From the NCBI GenBank assembly GCA_001692895.1, contig KV748191.1, positions 1,984,001 to 2,048,000 on the forward strand: DNA of 64,000 bases, given 5' to 3'. The notes under the pieces are model-generated. The model worked only from the letters and a program-made list of their open reading frames with translations, did not search any database and had not been told where the DNA came from. This document shows, piece by piece, positions 10,782 to 23,842 of this stretch. The translations under genes were made by a program, and so were the position numbers. Position 1 is the stretch's first letter, and every line of letters begins with the position of its first letter. The DNA comes from Cenococcum geophilum 1.58 (lineage: Eukaryota; Ascomycota; Dothideomycetes; Gloniales; Gloniaceae).

Positions 10782-13700
10782 ATGGTAACAGTCTCCGCCT
10801 TCGTCTTCATCTACGTCTTAGGTGGCCTTACCTTCGTTCCACTCCTCCTCGCCGCGATCCTATGCCATGCCTACTTGACCTTTCCTGCGTGGGACTCGCA
10901 AGTATCTACCGATGCCTCGAGTAAAGGTGCAACTCAAGGACATGCTGCTAGCGGTGACACCTTCAAATCCGAGCTAGACAGTCTTCCAGATGAACTCAAA
11001 CCCCGCTCCCATGAGCCGGACGTTGCAGCTGGATACTTTGCGGTATGCCGAGAGTATGTACCTGGAGGTGTAAATGGGAAACCACCGGAAAGGACCACAC
11101 CTGCCGGGGCGGTGGTAGCAGCAGAGAGCCCGAGTGTTTATCAGAGCATGTATAGAAGCATATTCGATCGTAACAAACTGCAAACACCGACACTGGATGG
11201 TGGGAATGGGAAGGCCAAGAAGGCGCGAAACGTGTTCTTTGTCGTTCTCAGGTTCGTGGGACCGCCCCAGGGAACACCGCGCTACCTACAATGAGACTAA
11301 TTATTGTGTAGGCACGGCCATCTTATGCTATATGACGACGTCGAGCAACTCGAAGTCCGACATGTAATCGCACTCGCCCACTACGATGTAGATATTTATG
11401 CCGGAGGGGAAAATATACCAGAGGGAGAATTATGGATAAAACGGAACTGCATTAGATTGACGAGGAAGAGGTTATTTGGGGACATCGGACCCTCTGATCC
11501 AAAGCCTTTCTTCATTTTCTCTGAGAACTGCTTCGAGAAAGAGGATTTCTACCATGCGCTATTGCAAAACCAAGAACGCCAGCCGGGTTCTCCAGGAAGC
11601 CCGCCTACACCCTTACATTTTGAGACTGCTCATCTCGTTAAACTAGTTCAGCAGCTTCATGCTTCCGAGGAAAATCTCCAGACCCGCTGGATCAATGCAT
11701 TAGTGGGAAGGCTGTTTCTCGGATTGTATAAAACATCCGATGTTGAAGACTTCATCCGAATGAAAATTACGAAGAAGATTGCTCGTGTCCCGAAACCTGC
11801 ATTTATTAATAGCATAAAGCTGCAGAAGATTGATATGGGAGATTGTGCACCCTTCATAACAAACCCAAAGTTAAAAGAGTTGACTGTGGACGGAGACTTA
11901 ACGATCGAAGCCGATGTTAAGTACAAAGGCAACTTCCGACTCGAGATCGCAGCTGTTGCTCGTATTGAGCTTGGACGCTTCAAAGCTCGTGAGGTCAATC
12001 TGATCCTAGCTGGAATTCTGAAAAAACTTGGAGGCCATATCCTGATTCGAATCAAGCCACCTCCAAGCAACCGGCTGTGGATATCCTTTGAGACAGTGCC
12101 CAAGATGGACATGTCGATTGAACCCATAGTAAGTTCCCGCCAGATCACATACGGCGTGATTCTCCGAGCGATCGAAAGTAGAATCAGGGAGGTTCTAGCT
12201 GAAACACTTGTCTTACCGAACTGGGATGACATACCATTCCATGATACAATGTTACAGCGTTTCAGAGGCGGCATATGGGCAGACGATGTCAAAGTCGGGC
12301 CGATCCCGGATCGTCAAACCGAAGCTGCCGAACACGGCCTTGTTGATCAAGTCGACAAGGATTCAGAGTCAGACGAATCCGAGCCTCTGCCTGCACCGAA
12401 TTTGAGTATAAAGGACAAGATGATGAGCATGCCCAGTCTCGTTGACACGCCTCCAACCGGACTGACCCCGCGAAAGGCTGCGAAGTCAACAATTTCTCTA
12501 GATGGCAATGGTGAGAGGGTAGCAACTTCGTCTGGGGCTGAAGTGAGGCCCTCATCAAAACCAAAAGCGATCAGGTCTGGCTCTTTTGCAAGCGCCGCCA
12601 CTCCAATAGTGAACATGGACCCAGCGACCGTCGAGGCTTTGCGAATCCAAGCACGAAAGGGCCATCAAGATGCTGCGAGTGCGATGAAGGTCATTTCTTC
12701 ACGCTCTCAACCGACATCTCCAGCTGAATCTCCAGTCGGCTCTCCTTCCCAACCTAGTCTGATAGCGCGGGCAGTTAAAAAGGATAGCCTTTCTTCAATG
12801 GCCTCTTCTCAAGCTTCTAAAGAAGATTCCCAAACACTCCCCGACTCAGCTTCCTCCATATTCCTCCCTTCCTCATCCCCAAGCAGGCAGTCAACGATGG
12901 CTAGCCTAGCAAGCAACCCGGATACTGCTTCTACTACTAGCAGCACTCAAACTAAGCCAAGACATACGCCTTCCCTCTCCGCGGCTAAAAACGCTCTTGC
13001 GTCCCCAGAGAAACGGCAATCGATAGCAGCAGCTGCCAAAATGTGGTTTGCGAACAGGCAACACGGCTTATCCTCCGCTTCGCCCTCTCAGAGTCCTTTC
13101 TCTGTTCACCAATCCTCCGTCTTCTCTACCTCTAAAGATAATCTTGCACCGACCACTGCTACCGCATCCACATCCCAACCCTCTCTTCTTGATCAATCTC
13201 CACAGGATACGGAAACTCTCGCCTCTCTCGGTTCCCCTGCGTACCCAATTGGCCGTGGTCAGCCTTTACCACCACCGGGTACGCCGCTACCTCTCCCACC
13301 TAAGCCGGAAAAGCGGACTGCTAGCTGGAGCACGGCTGGCGCATCTGCACTGGCGAGCCTGGCGAAAAGGAAACCCGTTCCGCCGCCCAGACAAGCTACT
13401 GCTGCTGTATCTTCCACACAAACGCCGGTACATCCTGCGTCACCACCACCACCTAAGGAGCCTCTAGCACATCAAGAGAACAAACTTGTAGAAACACCGC
13501 AGCCCCTGCAGCGCAAACTCTCTTCTACTCACTCTGTTCCCCTGCCCCCTCTGCCGCCGCGTAGAAAGCGCCTGTCCAACGCTGAGACAGGGACACAAGG
13601 TTTGGGGGCAGACGAGGGCTTACTGGTTGTAGAGGCACCGGTAGCGGATATTAGTGCACCACCTAGTCCGATGGAAGAGCGGAATTTCGAAGAGCAGACG

Positions 13701-14039
13701 AAAAACGGTAGTAATGAAGGGGATGAAGAGCACATTGACGATGAAATTGAACAAGGTGACACTGGCGTGTTCCAGGCAATGGATATGGATGATTATGACG
13801 ATAGGTCTGGGACGAACGAAGTTGAATCTGATATCCGAATGGGAGCAGCGCATGAGATGGATGATCGGAAACATGGCATATCCGGGCAAGCAGACTCTGC
13901 GCACGAATATAAAGAGCAGAAGAGCGGCAGTACTCAATACGACAAAGAATTATACGAGAGATCGCAGAGGGAGCTCGTCGATGAAAAAATCAGCGACAGG
14001 GATAGTTTGAAAATGTTGGAGGAGTTGGCAGGACGGTGA
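10782..14039 (+). CDS. NVJ2: NVJ2-like membrane-contact-site lipid-transfer protein (PH + SMP domains)
   Basis: Exons 10782-11251 and 11312-14039, 1065 aa. An N-terminal membrane anchor (about residues 5-30, FVFIYVLGGLTFVPLLLAAI) is followed by a PH-like region (VFFVVLRHGHLMLYDD, about 150-270). An SMP lipid-binding region follows at about 300-480 (WINALVGRLFLGLYKT, FINSIKLQKIDMGDCAPFI, ELTVDGDL). Last comes a long disordered tail rich in Ser, Pro and Thr with polyproline stretches and an acidic end. In yeast, Nvj2 sits in the ER at nucleus-vacuole junctions and helps move ceramide between ER and Golgi. The intron splits the Arg of VLRHGHL and joining restores the PH strand. The neighbouring MAT locus is linkage only, not a functional tie. 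Confidence 0.85.
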
Positions 14040-16274
14040 TCAATCACGATTTTTGCCCAACTCTTCCTCAATATCTCATCGTTTCTTGTGTTGCTTCACA
14101 GGAGTATTGTGGTGTTAATGCATATTTCTGCGAAAGAGCGGATGGGCGGGATGCTGTAGACTTGCTAGGCGTTTTGTAGACTTGTCGTGGGCATAGGCAC
14201 ATGCATGAAATGAGCAAGGGTCTGGTAAAGGAAATCTTGTGGCATCTATATCTGAAATATTAACACCTTCATCGCATCCACTTTCAGCCATGAATGCTAA
14301 ATATACACTGCAAAGAAGTTTTCGACTCCCTTTCCTATAAAAATACACTTGCCCCCTCCTCCAAAACTCATTCACCACGCGAAAACATATAACCCGACAG
14401 CAAAAAATTTAGCTCCCAGCTCTCGGACTTATCATCTAATGGATTCAGCATCTATCTCCTCCCGAACGTAATGCCTTAGACCCAGCCCCGAGACATCAAA
14501 AGCCATGCCTCTGCATCAACCCGACTGTGTAGAAAGTCAACACACCTCACCTCCCGCATAGAGCTTCATAATGGCTGACTACATGGAAAGTAGCGGCCAA
14601 GGACACTAAACCCTAGATAAGCTATCGGATTTGCTGATGAACAGGAGGAGAAAAGCACTGAAAAGCGCCAGTCCAAGCCGAAAGAGGAATTGGACTGTCC
14701 AGACAGGAGAAAAGAGTAGATTTGCGCTGAGGCGCACGGACTTTGACATGCTATCGATCAGCCACATCGCTAGGCAGCATGTGCGTAATGGTTGACTGAG
14801 CGCAGGGGCTGAATCGGGAAGAGGCGGACTTGCCGCTTCTTTGAGCACGCAGGTTTACAAGGCAACCCCAGCTGTAGTCTCTGAATCTCCTATTCCTCTT
14901 GTCCTTTCTCAGTATCTCCAGGCATGTCCTCCTCAGCTCCTCCCTCTCCCTTCCCTGCGGCGCGCGATGGAAGGATCGCTTTAACGGACGAGGATAAATT
15001 TGGCTGGACACAAACACGCCCCAGCACATCTGGGGGCAATATCTGGAGTAGGGGGCACGGGCACAACAAGCGTTGGATGGGAACTTGAAGAAAGCTGGGG
15101 GATACCTTTGGACAAGGACGGTCGAGGAAATTTACGATAGTCATTCTCGAAATGCACACACGCAATGTAGGATTAAAAACCAGTAGCGGTACAATCGCAT
15201 TCTTGTATTCCGCAGTCTAGATTCTACCTTCCACCTTGAGGGAATAAGAGATGATTTTAAAGAGACGAGGAAGCTCATGGAAGGTAAGACGAGAGAGATA
15301 TAGAGAGTAACACGGTGGGGGTAGCAGAGCGAACTCCTCTCTCCCCAAAATAGATCTCCTCTCTCGCTCTTTTAGCTCGCGATACCACCACTAATGCGCA
15401 CCCATCGCCTTCTGCCACCCAACACTGCCATTTGCGCATCGTTGTTAGTTCAGCACGGGCGTAGTATTCACCATTCGCTCCATCCATTAATTGATAAGCC
15501 CAACCCAGTTCCTTCCCACTTGAGCAGCTAATACAGCTCTTCGCCAACCCCATCACGAGCCAAAAGCACGCCATGAGACCGAAAACGCGTACTCCGTAGG
15601 GCCAATGCAGGGGCAGGCCAGGAAATAATAACCGGAAAGACGGGGAATTTATTCAACGTAGCAGAGAAGATGGACAAGGCGGAACAAGAACACGCAGGAC
15701 GACCGCTATACCAAATAAGACCCTCGGTTGGAAGAGGATATTAAAAGAAGCAAAGCAACGCACATAACAACTAAAGATTCTCAACTCTAAGTAACGTCGG
15801 GCACCCTGAGGTCGAATAGTCTTTGTGATGTGATCATGACGGGTCATTCATCCTCGCGGGCCTTTGCAGTCTGGGTTGCGTTTTCGGGTAAGAAATGGAA
15901 ACAGATATCCACCCAAAATACGGCAATGAATGTTATAATCCATGTGTGCAAAGGAACAAGAAAGGATATAGAAAGAGTAGAGTGCGGAGTTTAGAGAGAG
16001 TTAGACTCTGAGCGAGGTGGAGACAAAAGGCAGGAATATAGGATATATGATGGATGGAAGGATGAACGTTGTGAGTTATGATCATCAAGAATTTCGTCGG
16101 ACTTCGTCAAGATTCGTGGGCCGCGTCGATAGTTATGCACATGCATAAACAAATAAGAAGAGTTCGGTAAACGCCGTGCTCATTTTCGCTAAATGGCGCA
16201 GAGAGACCTCCTAGGAGAGTCGTTTAATATGTTGGTTTAGGGTGATGTGTCGAGTCGGACGGACTAATCGCATG
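14040..16274. other. Intergenic, about 2.2 kb
   Basis: Probably the 3' ends of the NVJ2-like and otubain genes plus spacer, since the two genes converge here. Apart from a possible 54-codon frame (14924-15088) I see no coding signal. Minus-strand open frames such as 14751-15029 show no domain. Confidence 0.45.
14924..15088 (+). CDS. Possible small protein, 54 aa
   Basis: An ATG-to-TGA frame starting MSSSAPPSPFPAARDGR and ending HNKRWMGT. It is hydrophilic, with no signal peptide or membrane segment. A pyrimidine-rich stretch and AG precede the ATG, so it might also be a 3' exon. Support is only its composition and the otherwise empty 2.2-kb gap. It may well be chance. Confidence 0.22.
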   Translation: MSSSAPPSPFPAARDGRIALTDEDKFGWTQTRPSTSGGNIWSRGHGHNKRWMGT

Positions 16275-18184
16275 TTATTGCGATGATGATTTATGTCTTG
16301 AGCGATTGCTCGTCACGTATTCTGCTTCTGGCGACCACTCTTCTGGCTGGAAGTCTGGATTCAGGAAGTGCGCCGTATTGTAGTGCGAGCTTTATGCAGG
16401 TTAGAATTTATTAAGTAGCAGACATTGAAGGGAATAGACTCACTTTCTGAAGATCGATGTCTGGAATGGGAGAGAGTGAGAATGTCCAGAATGAAATCTA
16501 GGCTCCAGCTCGTACATTGAAGGTCTGAACGGTCCGCCACGCTCAATCGACGTGGGAGAATTTATGGACATATTAACCGGCGATTCTATTGGAATGGTCG
16601 GGTTCACATGGCTGACATAGTCTTGAGTTGTTATTGGAACGGGAATAGGAGCGTATGTTGGTACAGCAGTCATCTGCGGCTGGGGAATTGGTGTTGGTTG
16701 GTAGTCATACGAAACTGCCGGCCAGTTCGGACCTAGCCCGGTGGGATACATTCCAGGTATCAATGTCATCACGTCGGACATTCCTCTGCCTACTGGAACG
16801 AATTCGTCAGTATAGCCTACGAGCGCAACATGAAGAGGCGCCTGAGGAATATGGATATCTTCCATCCTGTAAAGGATGTCGTAATGACCCCTTCAGAAAA
16901 TTAGTGAAACGTTGAAATGGATAAAGCTAACGTTTCTACTCACGGTCGATAGAGTAATCGTAGCGTTGGCGGGTCCGGAATGGGAACACCATCGTGACCC
17001 AGCGGATCGATGCGATAAGTATTGATCTCCTCTCCAGGAGATCGGTCCAGGTAAAGCACCTCGAGGGCTAAGCCAGCGGGCTTGACAAGGACTTCGGCCA
17101 GAGCAGCCATACCAACATGATCAATTTCACAGATGGAAGGCTCTATCTGAGTAGCGCAGTATTCCCTGATGTCTTGGTCAAGGAGAAATGGCTGGAAGTC
17201 GTTGGCATGGGTTTGAATCCAGGCACTGGTTAACAGCTGCAGGAATGTAATCAGCCCCGATTCTTCCGAATGTATATTGAGGTAGAATTCGCGTAGACGC
17301 GAGTCATACAGCTAGCAGTAGCCTACCTTAAAATAAGTGATGATGGCCATTGAGAGGCCTACATCGTTGAAGCTGGTGAGAAGGCTTGCAGCAGCACTAT
17401 CATCTGCTGCAGGAACCGACGCGGCGGTCTTGCGAAGAAGTTCGAAGCATTCATCGGCAAAGTCTTCGTATAGGTCCTCTTGGAACCCAATGGTGTTGAG
17501 TAGATTGTGCAGTGACCTCAGCCTTGTTTCTTCTTCCAAGAACTTGTTCTTATCACCGAGGCGTAGCAGAGCCTCATAGTACGTGAAGGCGATAGCTAAA
17601 CAAGTAGATTAACCTCGTGTCTCACACAGCACAGCTACATGGTGGGTTGTAAACTATGTACCTCTCCAACCGCAGTGTCCATCGCCTCTGCAAGTCCGGT
17701 AGTGGGAGTACTTCGACGGGAGGGCCTGCGCCAATTGTTAGCACAGTGGTCGAGAGCAGTCAAGCTGATTCGGCGAAACTCACGGCAGTCTTCGTCCTGT
17801 AGACGGGGTCGGCGTTGGCATATTCTGTGGTTATCGCGCTACTTGACCGACGTTCGCCGACCAGCGGACCCTTTGCACAGCATTAGAAGATTTCGCTGGC
17901 GCAACGTCGCGGAGACTCACCGTCACTTCAGGCTCATACTCGTTCGAGAGCTTTTGCAAGTGCGCCAGGTCCTCTTCGGGGATGTAGGCTGAGCCGCTCA
18001 TCCTGATGGTGGATGTGCGGGAGTTGATGTGCGGAGTGTTGTAGCCGGCGGGAAGCTCCGGGGGCCGGAGAGACAGCTGAACTGGCCTGTATGAGGCACT
18101 TGACAGCGACGTGAGGACGGGGTCTGGGAATGGCTGCGGTTGATAAGAATGGAAATTGTTGGAGAGTACCGACGGTCGACTCAT
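16275..18184 (-). CDS. Otubain-type ubiquitin thioesterase (peptidase C65)
   Basis: Seven exons: 18184-17921, 17870-17784, 17725-17662, 17595-17327, 17236-16944, 16890-16444 and 16389-16275; 512 aa. Otubains cleave ubiquitin from conjugates with a Cys-His-Asp/Asn triad. The core starts at about residue 75 (YIPEEDLAHLQKLSNEYEPE), then EYANADPVYRTKTA and YSHYRTCRGDGHCGWRA, which holds the Asp and catalytic Cys. Later come VGLSMAIITYFK, the mid-domain EIDHVGMAALAE and GHYDILYR with the catalytic His. The C-terminus is an extended Pro-rich tail ending in NTAHFLNPDFQPEEW, a feature of filamentous-fungal members. All six junctions restore conserved residues in phase, for example GDGHCGWR|AIAF. The N-terminal 70 residues are disordered. 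The gene appears complete. Confidence 0.9.
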
Positions 18185-19846
18185 GGCCTCGCTAGCAGCT
18201 GAGCAGGGCGAGCAGGGCGGCGGCTTGGGCGACGGAGGGAGTGCGAGTCGTCACGATGGTGTTGAGTGAAGCTTCATCAACTAAAGGACAGCGTCCAGAG
18301 CGGGCTGGGCAGCAGGTCGATTCCACGACAGACTCGGCAGCGCAGCAAATCCTAGGTCACTCACGAAGCATCCATTGAGGAGGCAGTGGTGGTTAGTTTA
18401 GTATGCGCAGAGACCCGCGTCGTTGGGTGCAGAGACGGTGTCGTTGCTGTGATACCCACAGCGTCTACCAGGGACACGCCAATATATCAGAAAAACAGCC
18501 AGCTCGATCTACGGAGCTTGGAAGTGTTATTGAATATGCTGCCAGGTACCAATGCGCTTTGCAACATTCACGCAGACGGATTGAAACGGTGAGCCTCCGT
18601 TGCACTGCGAGCTTTGAAGAACCATCAAATCGATCTGGCTCAACGCTAAGGGCGCCTCATGCACATGGAGTGATGGGAAGGGTGCTTCAAGCGAAACCGG
18701 GACGATGCGAGAGGGTTGCGGCGCACAAGAGGGAGAGCTGTGCTTAAGGGTGCTTAAGGGTGCTTAAGGGTGAGTACAGCGCCCGGGGGCCGCGAGCAAA
18801 AGAAAGGCATCGAGACATGAACGAGGCATGGGCGAGGGACTCAGAAGCAGGACACGCAAGGCTCAGGCCTGCAGCGAATACATCGCAGCCGGGGGTTCTC
18901 GCAGGGCACACGCAGGGCATCGCAAGCGCGTGTAGATAATCAATTGAGCAGCGCTGGATCCACCAGAGTGTTGGCCTGGGTAGAGTGGGCAGAGTGGGCA
19001 GAGGGGCAGAGATGGCAGCGGCATGGGTATGGAGTCGGCATGATGGGGCAGGCAGTAGCAGCGACGTACCGAAAAGTGAGCTCTCACACAACAAATTGGC
19101 AGACCAGGCTCGCATCTGCTGTTTCCTGTCACTTCGGGCTTGCAGGCGCCGCATGATTCGCTGCTGGCCGTGGTGGCGCGCGGAGCGACCAGCGAAACGA
19201 AGAGCCGTCCCGCCCAGCGATATCCCACACGCCAACTCCAGAGGGCCTGCACAGATTGGATCATCCGTTGAATATATTGGCTACCATTAGACTCTGACTG
19301 CCTCACGCGAAAGCCCTCCCGCTTCCCCGACGCGATCGCGCGCGACAGCGAGAGACGGCTGCGAGCCTGGCCCAGCGACACCAGAGGCAAGTCCGGCGGC
19401 TCAGGGCCATTGGCTGGCTGCGGCGCCTCCTTCTCCGCACATTCGCTCTCCTTGGATCCTTTGAGAGTTTGGGCGTTTTGGGTGCTTGGATTGCTGCTTG
19501 GGTGCTTGAAGGGCTTGGCTAGTTGCAACGCAGAAAACGAGGCCAGGTTACATACACAGCAGTGTCGAAGGAAATGGCCGCATTGGATATTACCCGAACA
19601 AGTCCGCCCCGATCTTCGCTGAGACGCCGCCAGTGTGGAATGTGTGCAAGCAAAAGGAAGCCCATACCAAGTACCACCGGGCGGGAGCAATATTACCATT
19701 TATTTTGTGCCATCTAACAGCAGGTTTCAACCCTTTGAATCGACAGAGCCTCCATGACGGTATCGTGAAACCGCACCGCTCCGTCGCCTGTCCCAATCCC
19801 CATCCATTGGTTGTTCATCGGCGGGCTTGCAGAACACCGCTGCGAG
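18185..19846. other. GC-rich intergenic region
   Basis: Long open frames on both strands (minus 18863-19699 is the longest) are an effect of high GC, with no domain or periodic residue pattern. The region holds the otubain promoter. CSN2 reads leftward, so its 3' end is at the far side. Confidence 0.45.
18741..18770. repeat. Short tandem repeat, TGCTTAAGGG x3
   Basis: Three perfect 10-bp units in a row. A looser repeat of CAGAGTGGG units follows near 18985-19010. Confidence 0.8.
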
Positions 19847-21631
19847 TCATCCTTTGTTCCCAGCTCCCGGCAATCGTCCCGAGGAACCCTTGCCCTTTGC
19901 CCTTCCAACTTTGGAGCCGAGCCCATTGAGATTCCAAGGTCCTCTCTGTGTCGCCGTTGCTCCTCCATGTTCTGACTGAGGATTGGGTGAGAATTGAGAG
20001 CCAGTCTCGTCCGACTTGAAGCCTTCTCCGTCGTTGAGGACCGTCGCCCACAAGGATCCAATAGCAGCACTCCACTCCTGCATTGCCTGCACCCGATCCA
20101 TGTCTGTGCTACTCTCGATTTCCACCGTGCCATTGTGCTGGTTGATCTTCCCGCGCAGTTTCTTGTCCACGATAAGGAAGCTCACAATGTCTTGCACTTC
20201 TGGAAGCGAGATCTTGAGTTGCTTGGATATAAACGCTAGCGTGAACCGCGTGTAAGGTGCAACCAGCTTGACGACGGCCTTTGTGCGCATGTTACGCGTA
20301 ACTTCGTCAATGTTCTCAGCAATAAAAGGGTCTGCAAGGAGATCCTTGTTATTCTGCAAGATCTTCTCGTAGTTATGTATGTCGTCCCTCTGGTATGCAT
20401 CAACTAGATCCGTCATGGCGGATATGCGAGGATCATTCTTGTAGGGCTTCGTTTCCTGTGAGTCGAACGGATTGATATTAGATCTCATCAGCATCGTGGT
20501 TAACACAAGATACTTTAGGACTTGAATGCGCTGGAGTGATCCTGCCTCATCATAGTTCCGGAAACTCTCGAAGAAGTCGCTTTGGGCCTCCTTCCAGTTT
20601 TCTATGAAATGGTGAGAAACTCTTCGCACCGACGCAATTGCAATTCCACTTACCTTCGCTCATATGCATCTTACCGCCACATTCGCGGATGATACCCATA
20701 ATCTTGGGATGTGGAACTGCGGAACGAACCTTGAGTGCGCGCTGATACAGTGCCTGCGTGGAAATAGTCATGAGCATGCAAGTTAAAATTAAAACACGTG
20801 GCATGAACCACTTACTTTCAGGCGCTTGTTATTCCTGGTCTCCGCGTACATGAGAATTTCCAAAGAATATACCTCTAGCGAATATGTGCCTTTACTGGGA
20901 TCGTCTGTTCCATCCTCTTTCTGGCACGCCTTGTGCAGCTCCCGAACCTTGTCTATCAATTGCCGATAGTCTTTGCGCTCCAACCATAGCTTCGCAAGCT
21001 TGATGTTCGTCTTGAGCCATAATCTCTCGTTGTTTGTACTTTGGAAAGATTCGAGGGTTAGAGCGTAGAACTTCTCCATACAACGATGCGCTTCGGCGTC
21101 TTCGGCAGCCTTTTCGATAAAATCAAGCATATTGTTTATGGACTTTTCGGAATAGTTACGGGTGACAGCCGATTTGACGTAAGTGAGGAGCTCCTGGTAG
21201 TGCTCAACAGCCTGTAGATAGTCAGCCTCATTCCAATATAAAACCCTAGCAAAGTATGCTGACCTTGTCATAACGCTTAAGTTTGAATTCCAGCTTAATG
21301 GCTTGTTTCAGTCCTTTAAATCCCCTAGAAAGCACATTGTGAGTCGAAGTCGTATGCAAGCTGCCTCACTGTAGCATACCAATCTCCCTTTTCCTCCTCC
21401 AGTGCAGGTACGCCTAGGAATTCATCTATTGCTTCCTCAGGATTGTCACCTTTCATTTGCTTCGCATTGTAATATTTGTTCTCAATATCGACGTCGCCGC
21501 CCTGCTCATCGTCGTCATCTTCGTACTCAAAGTCGTATCTGTTTGTTTTTCAGCTTGAAAGTTTCTAGGGTAGTAGGAGTCTCATACTCCTCCTGGTCAG
21601 AATCTTGCATGAAATCATCATCATCAGACAT
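19847..21631 (-). CDS. CSN2: COP9 signalosome complex subunit 2
   Basis: Six exons: 21631-21588, 21538-21380, 21324-21264, 21211-20816, 20753-20654 and 20601-19847; 504 aa. CSN2 is a scaffold of the COP9 signalosome, the nuclear/cytosolic enzyme that removes NEDD8 from cullin ubiquitin ligases. The start [20 protein letters not shown] is the typical acidic beginning. Helical repeats follow ([67 protein letters not shown]). A PCI domain lies in the last third ([38 protein letters not shown]). The C-terminal tail (about 60 aa, Gly/Ser/Asn-rich) is a fungal extension. Every junction joins in phase. The start codon is the first ATG and gives the expected family length. Confidence 0.95.
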
Positions 21632-22261
21632 TACGGTAGGTGGGCGCGAGGTCGCAGAGACTTGAGGGCAGAGAAATCAGGAGCTATGTTCAAATTACAG
21701 GAGCCGTAACAAAAAAAAAAGGAAACTAGAAGGTTGTAGGAAGAAGATTAGTATTGAAGGTAGAGGGTTGCTTGGTGCCTGGTGGAATCCGTCCCCGCGG
21801 TTCGCTAACTATGGCCGACGCTAGTGAGGCTCCAAGCCGCGGTCCAGTTAATCGTTGCCAATCAGCTTTCTACCCTTTATGCTTGTATGAAGTGCTTTAG
21901 TTCGTTTGGCTAAGTCGATAAAGAATTTCATCATAGAACTAATGACTCCTTTACGCACTTAATAAATCTGTAAAGTGCATATTCCGTGGTGGAGTTCTTC
22001 AAAATGTGGCGCTGTGGCAATGACAACAGATCGCTTCTCGCTCCAAAGCTAAAGTCCCCGCCACCTGCCGTTTTTTACAGCCGTCACCTTTAAGCTTTCA
22101 TCAACGACCACCACCATTTTCGCGTTGTCTAGCTATCACCACTGTTCCACAGTTTGGATAGCTCCTTCACTGCTGTGTCATTTACTCAGCGCTCTTAGGC
22201 TTGCTGTTAGTCCTGCACCCATATCCACCCATCAAGGGACATCTCCTTTCCGACCGCCAAC
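21632..22261. promoter_or_regulatory. Shared upstream region of CSN2 and CWC25
   Basis: 630 bp between two divergent start codons, so promoters for both genes must lie here. There is an A-run at about 21711-21720. No specific factor site was recognised. Confidence 0.5.
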
Positions 22262-23345
22262 ATGGGTGGAGATTTGAATCTGAAGAAGAGTTGGAATCCG
22301 AATCTACTCAAGAACCAAGCGCGTGTCTATGAGGAAGAACGTAAGGCGCTTGAAGAAAGAAAGGTATGCTCTTTTGTTGCTTCTGTTGCTTGTAGCGTTG
22401 CTAACTCGTCATATCTAGCTCATCGATAAGTTAAAAAAGGAACGGGCAGAAGAGAGACAAATAGAAGAGCTACAAAAACTTGCAGAGGCAAATGGAGGTC
22501 CGACGCGGCTTAATCGTGTCGATTGGATGTATGCTGGCCCAGCAGCTGGTCAGACAGGCACCACGGAAGAGATGGAGGGCTATTTGCTTGGCAAACGACG
22601 CATTGATGGGTTGATAAAGAACGATGAGAGTGAGCAATTGAAGAAGGGGGCTGCAGCTCCTCTGGATAGTCTCAGCGGCAACGCAAACACCGCTCGAGAT
22701 ACAGCTGTAAAAGTCCGCGACGACCCTTTGATGGCGATCAAGAAGCAGCAGATGGAGGCAACTTTAAAGGCCCTGAAAGAATCTTCCCGTACTCAACACA
22801 AGCGGAAGGATGATGACCGAAGGCGCAGTAGGAGACACGAGGATCGAAGGTCACATCATCATCACCACCGTCGGCGGTCGCGGTCGCCATATGAGAGACG
22901 CTCAGACGACCGTAGACGTTCTCGTTCCCCGTATCAGAGGCGCTCAGATGAACGTCGGCGATCGCGTACGCCTCCACGAAGGCACTCTAATGGCCGCCGC
23001 AGATCGCGCAGTCCGCCACGAGAAATTTCTAGTCGCCAGCGATCGCCATCCCCACGTCGAAGATATACAGATAATCGCCGGCGTTCACGCAGTCCGCCCC
23101 AGAAGAAAGCAGACGATGTGCAAGATAGGCTGACGAGGATGCAGGTTGATGCAGCAGCCGTCGAGCAAGAACGCAAAAATAGGGTCCGACAAAGGGATGA
23201 AGAGGATGCTCGTGAGACTTCCAAGCATCGAGAATCGGACGGAGGGCACAGATTTATGGCAGGCATACACCGCAAAACGGGCGAGATGGACTTGGGAGAT
23301 CGAATCGCACGATCTCGGGGCAACTACAGCAAGGATGATATCTAA
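22262..23345 (+). CDS. CWC25: Pre-mRNA-splicing factor CWC25
   Basis: Exons 22262-22363 and 22419-23345, 342 aa. Cwc25 joins the activated spliceosome and promotes the first transesterification step. The N-terminus is the conserved CIR domain ([52 protein letters not shown]). Next come [15 protein letters not shown] and [14 protein letters not shown]. Residues about 190-275 are an Arg/Ser-rich tract with repeated RRRSRSP- and [14 protein letters not shown] units. The C-terminus carries the conserved [24 protein letters not shown] segment. The intron follows residue 34. Confidence 0.93.
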
Positions 23346-23842
23346 TATTGCTTTTTTGCCCTACTTAAGCATGGTAGAGGAGATTTTACTGGAGTGATAC
23401 CCCCTTTGAATATATTTGCATTCTCCACACAAGCATGACCTATAAATATCGTGAACATGCAACGAATAGGCTCAGCAACCGTTGATTATTATCCGATGCT
23501 TCAGCCTTGTAGGCAATCAGAGCGCCTTTCGCAGTCAGCTAGGCTGCGCCATGTTCGCGTCGGCTTCCAGGCGTCCGGAGATGGTGGAGAGGCGAACCGT
23601 GGCCCCAACTGGACTTTACATTGCTCATACTACCCGCTCTCGACCCCGACCCGTCCACAACTTCACACCGACCTCCACTCGACTGTCGACTTCAGCGCCT
23701 ATCTGTCGCTACCTGAAATCCTCCGCACGACTGCGATCCTAACGTGCCACGCATTCGTATCTCAATAAGCCCTAACATTCCTCCTTCGCGACTGAAACCT
23801 AACGCCGACCCTAAACGCCGACCCGTTCATCCTATTCTCGCA
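23346..23842. promoter_or_regulatory. CWC25 3' end and RHO3 upstream region
   Basis: About 500 bp. From 23640 it is rich in ACCC/CCGACC stretches just upstream of the RHO3 start, as expected of a 5' untranslated or promoter region. The open frame 23451-23768 has no recognisable product. Confidence 0.4.

Noticed and set aside
11657..12292. 211-codon minus-strand frame
   Set aside because: Lies opposite the SMP-domain part of the NVJ2-like gene, which has clear family motifs.
18863..19699. 278-codon open frame on the minus strand
   Set aside because: GC-rich region where several frames are open at once; no domain, no periodicity, and overlapping frames look alike.
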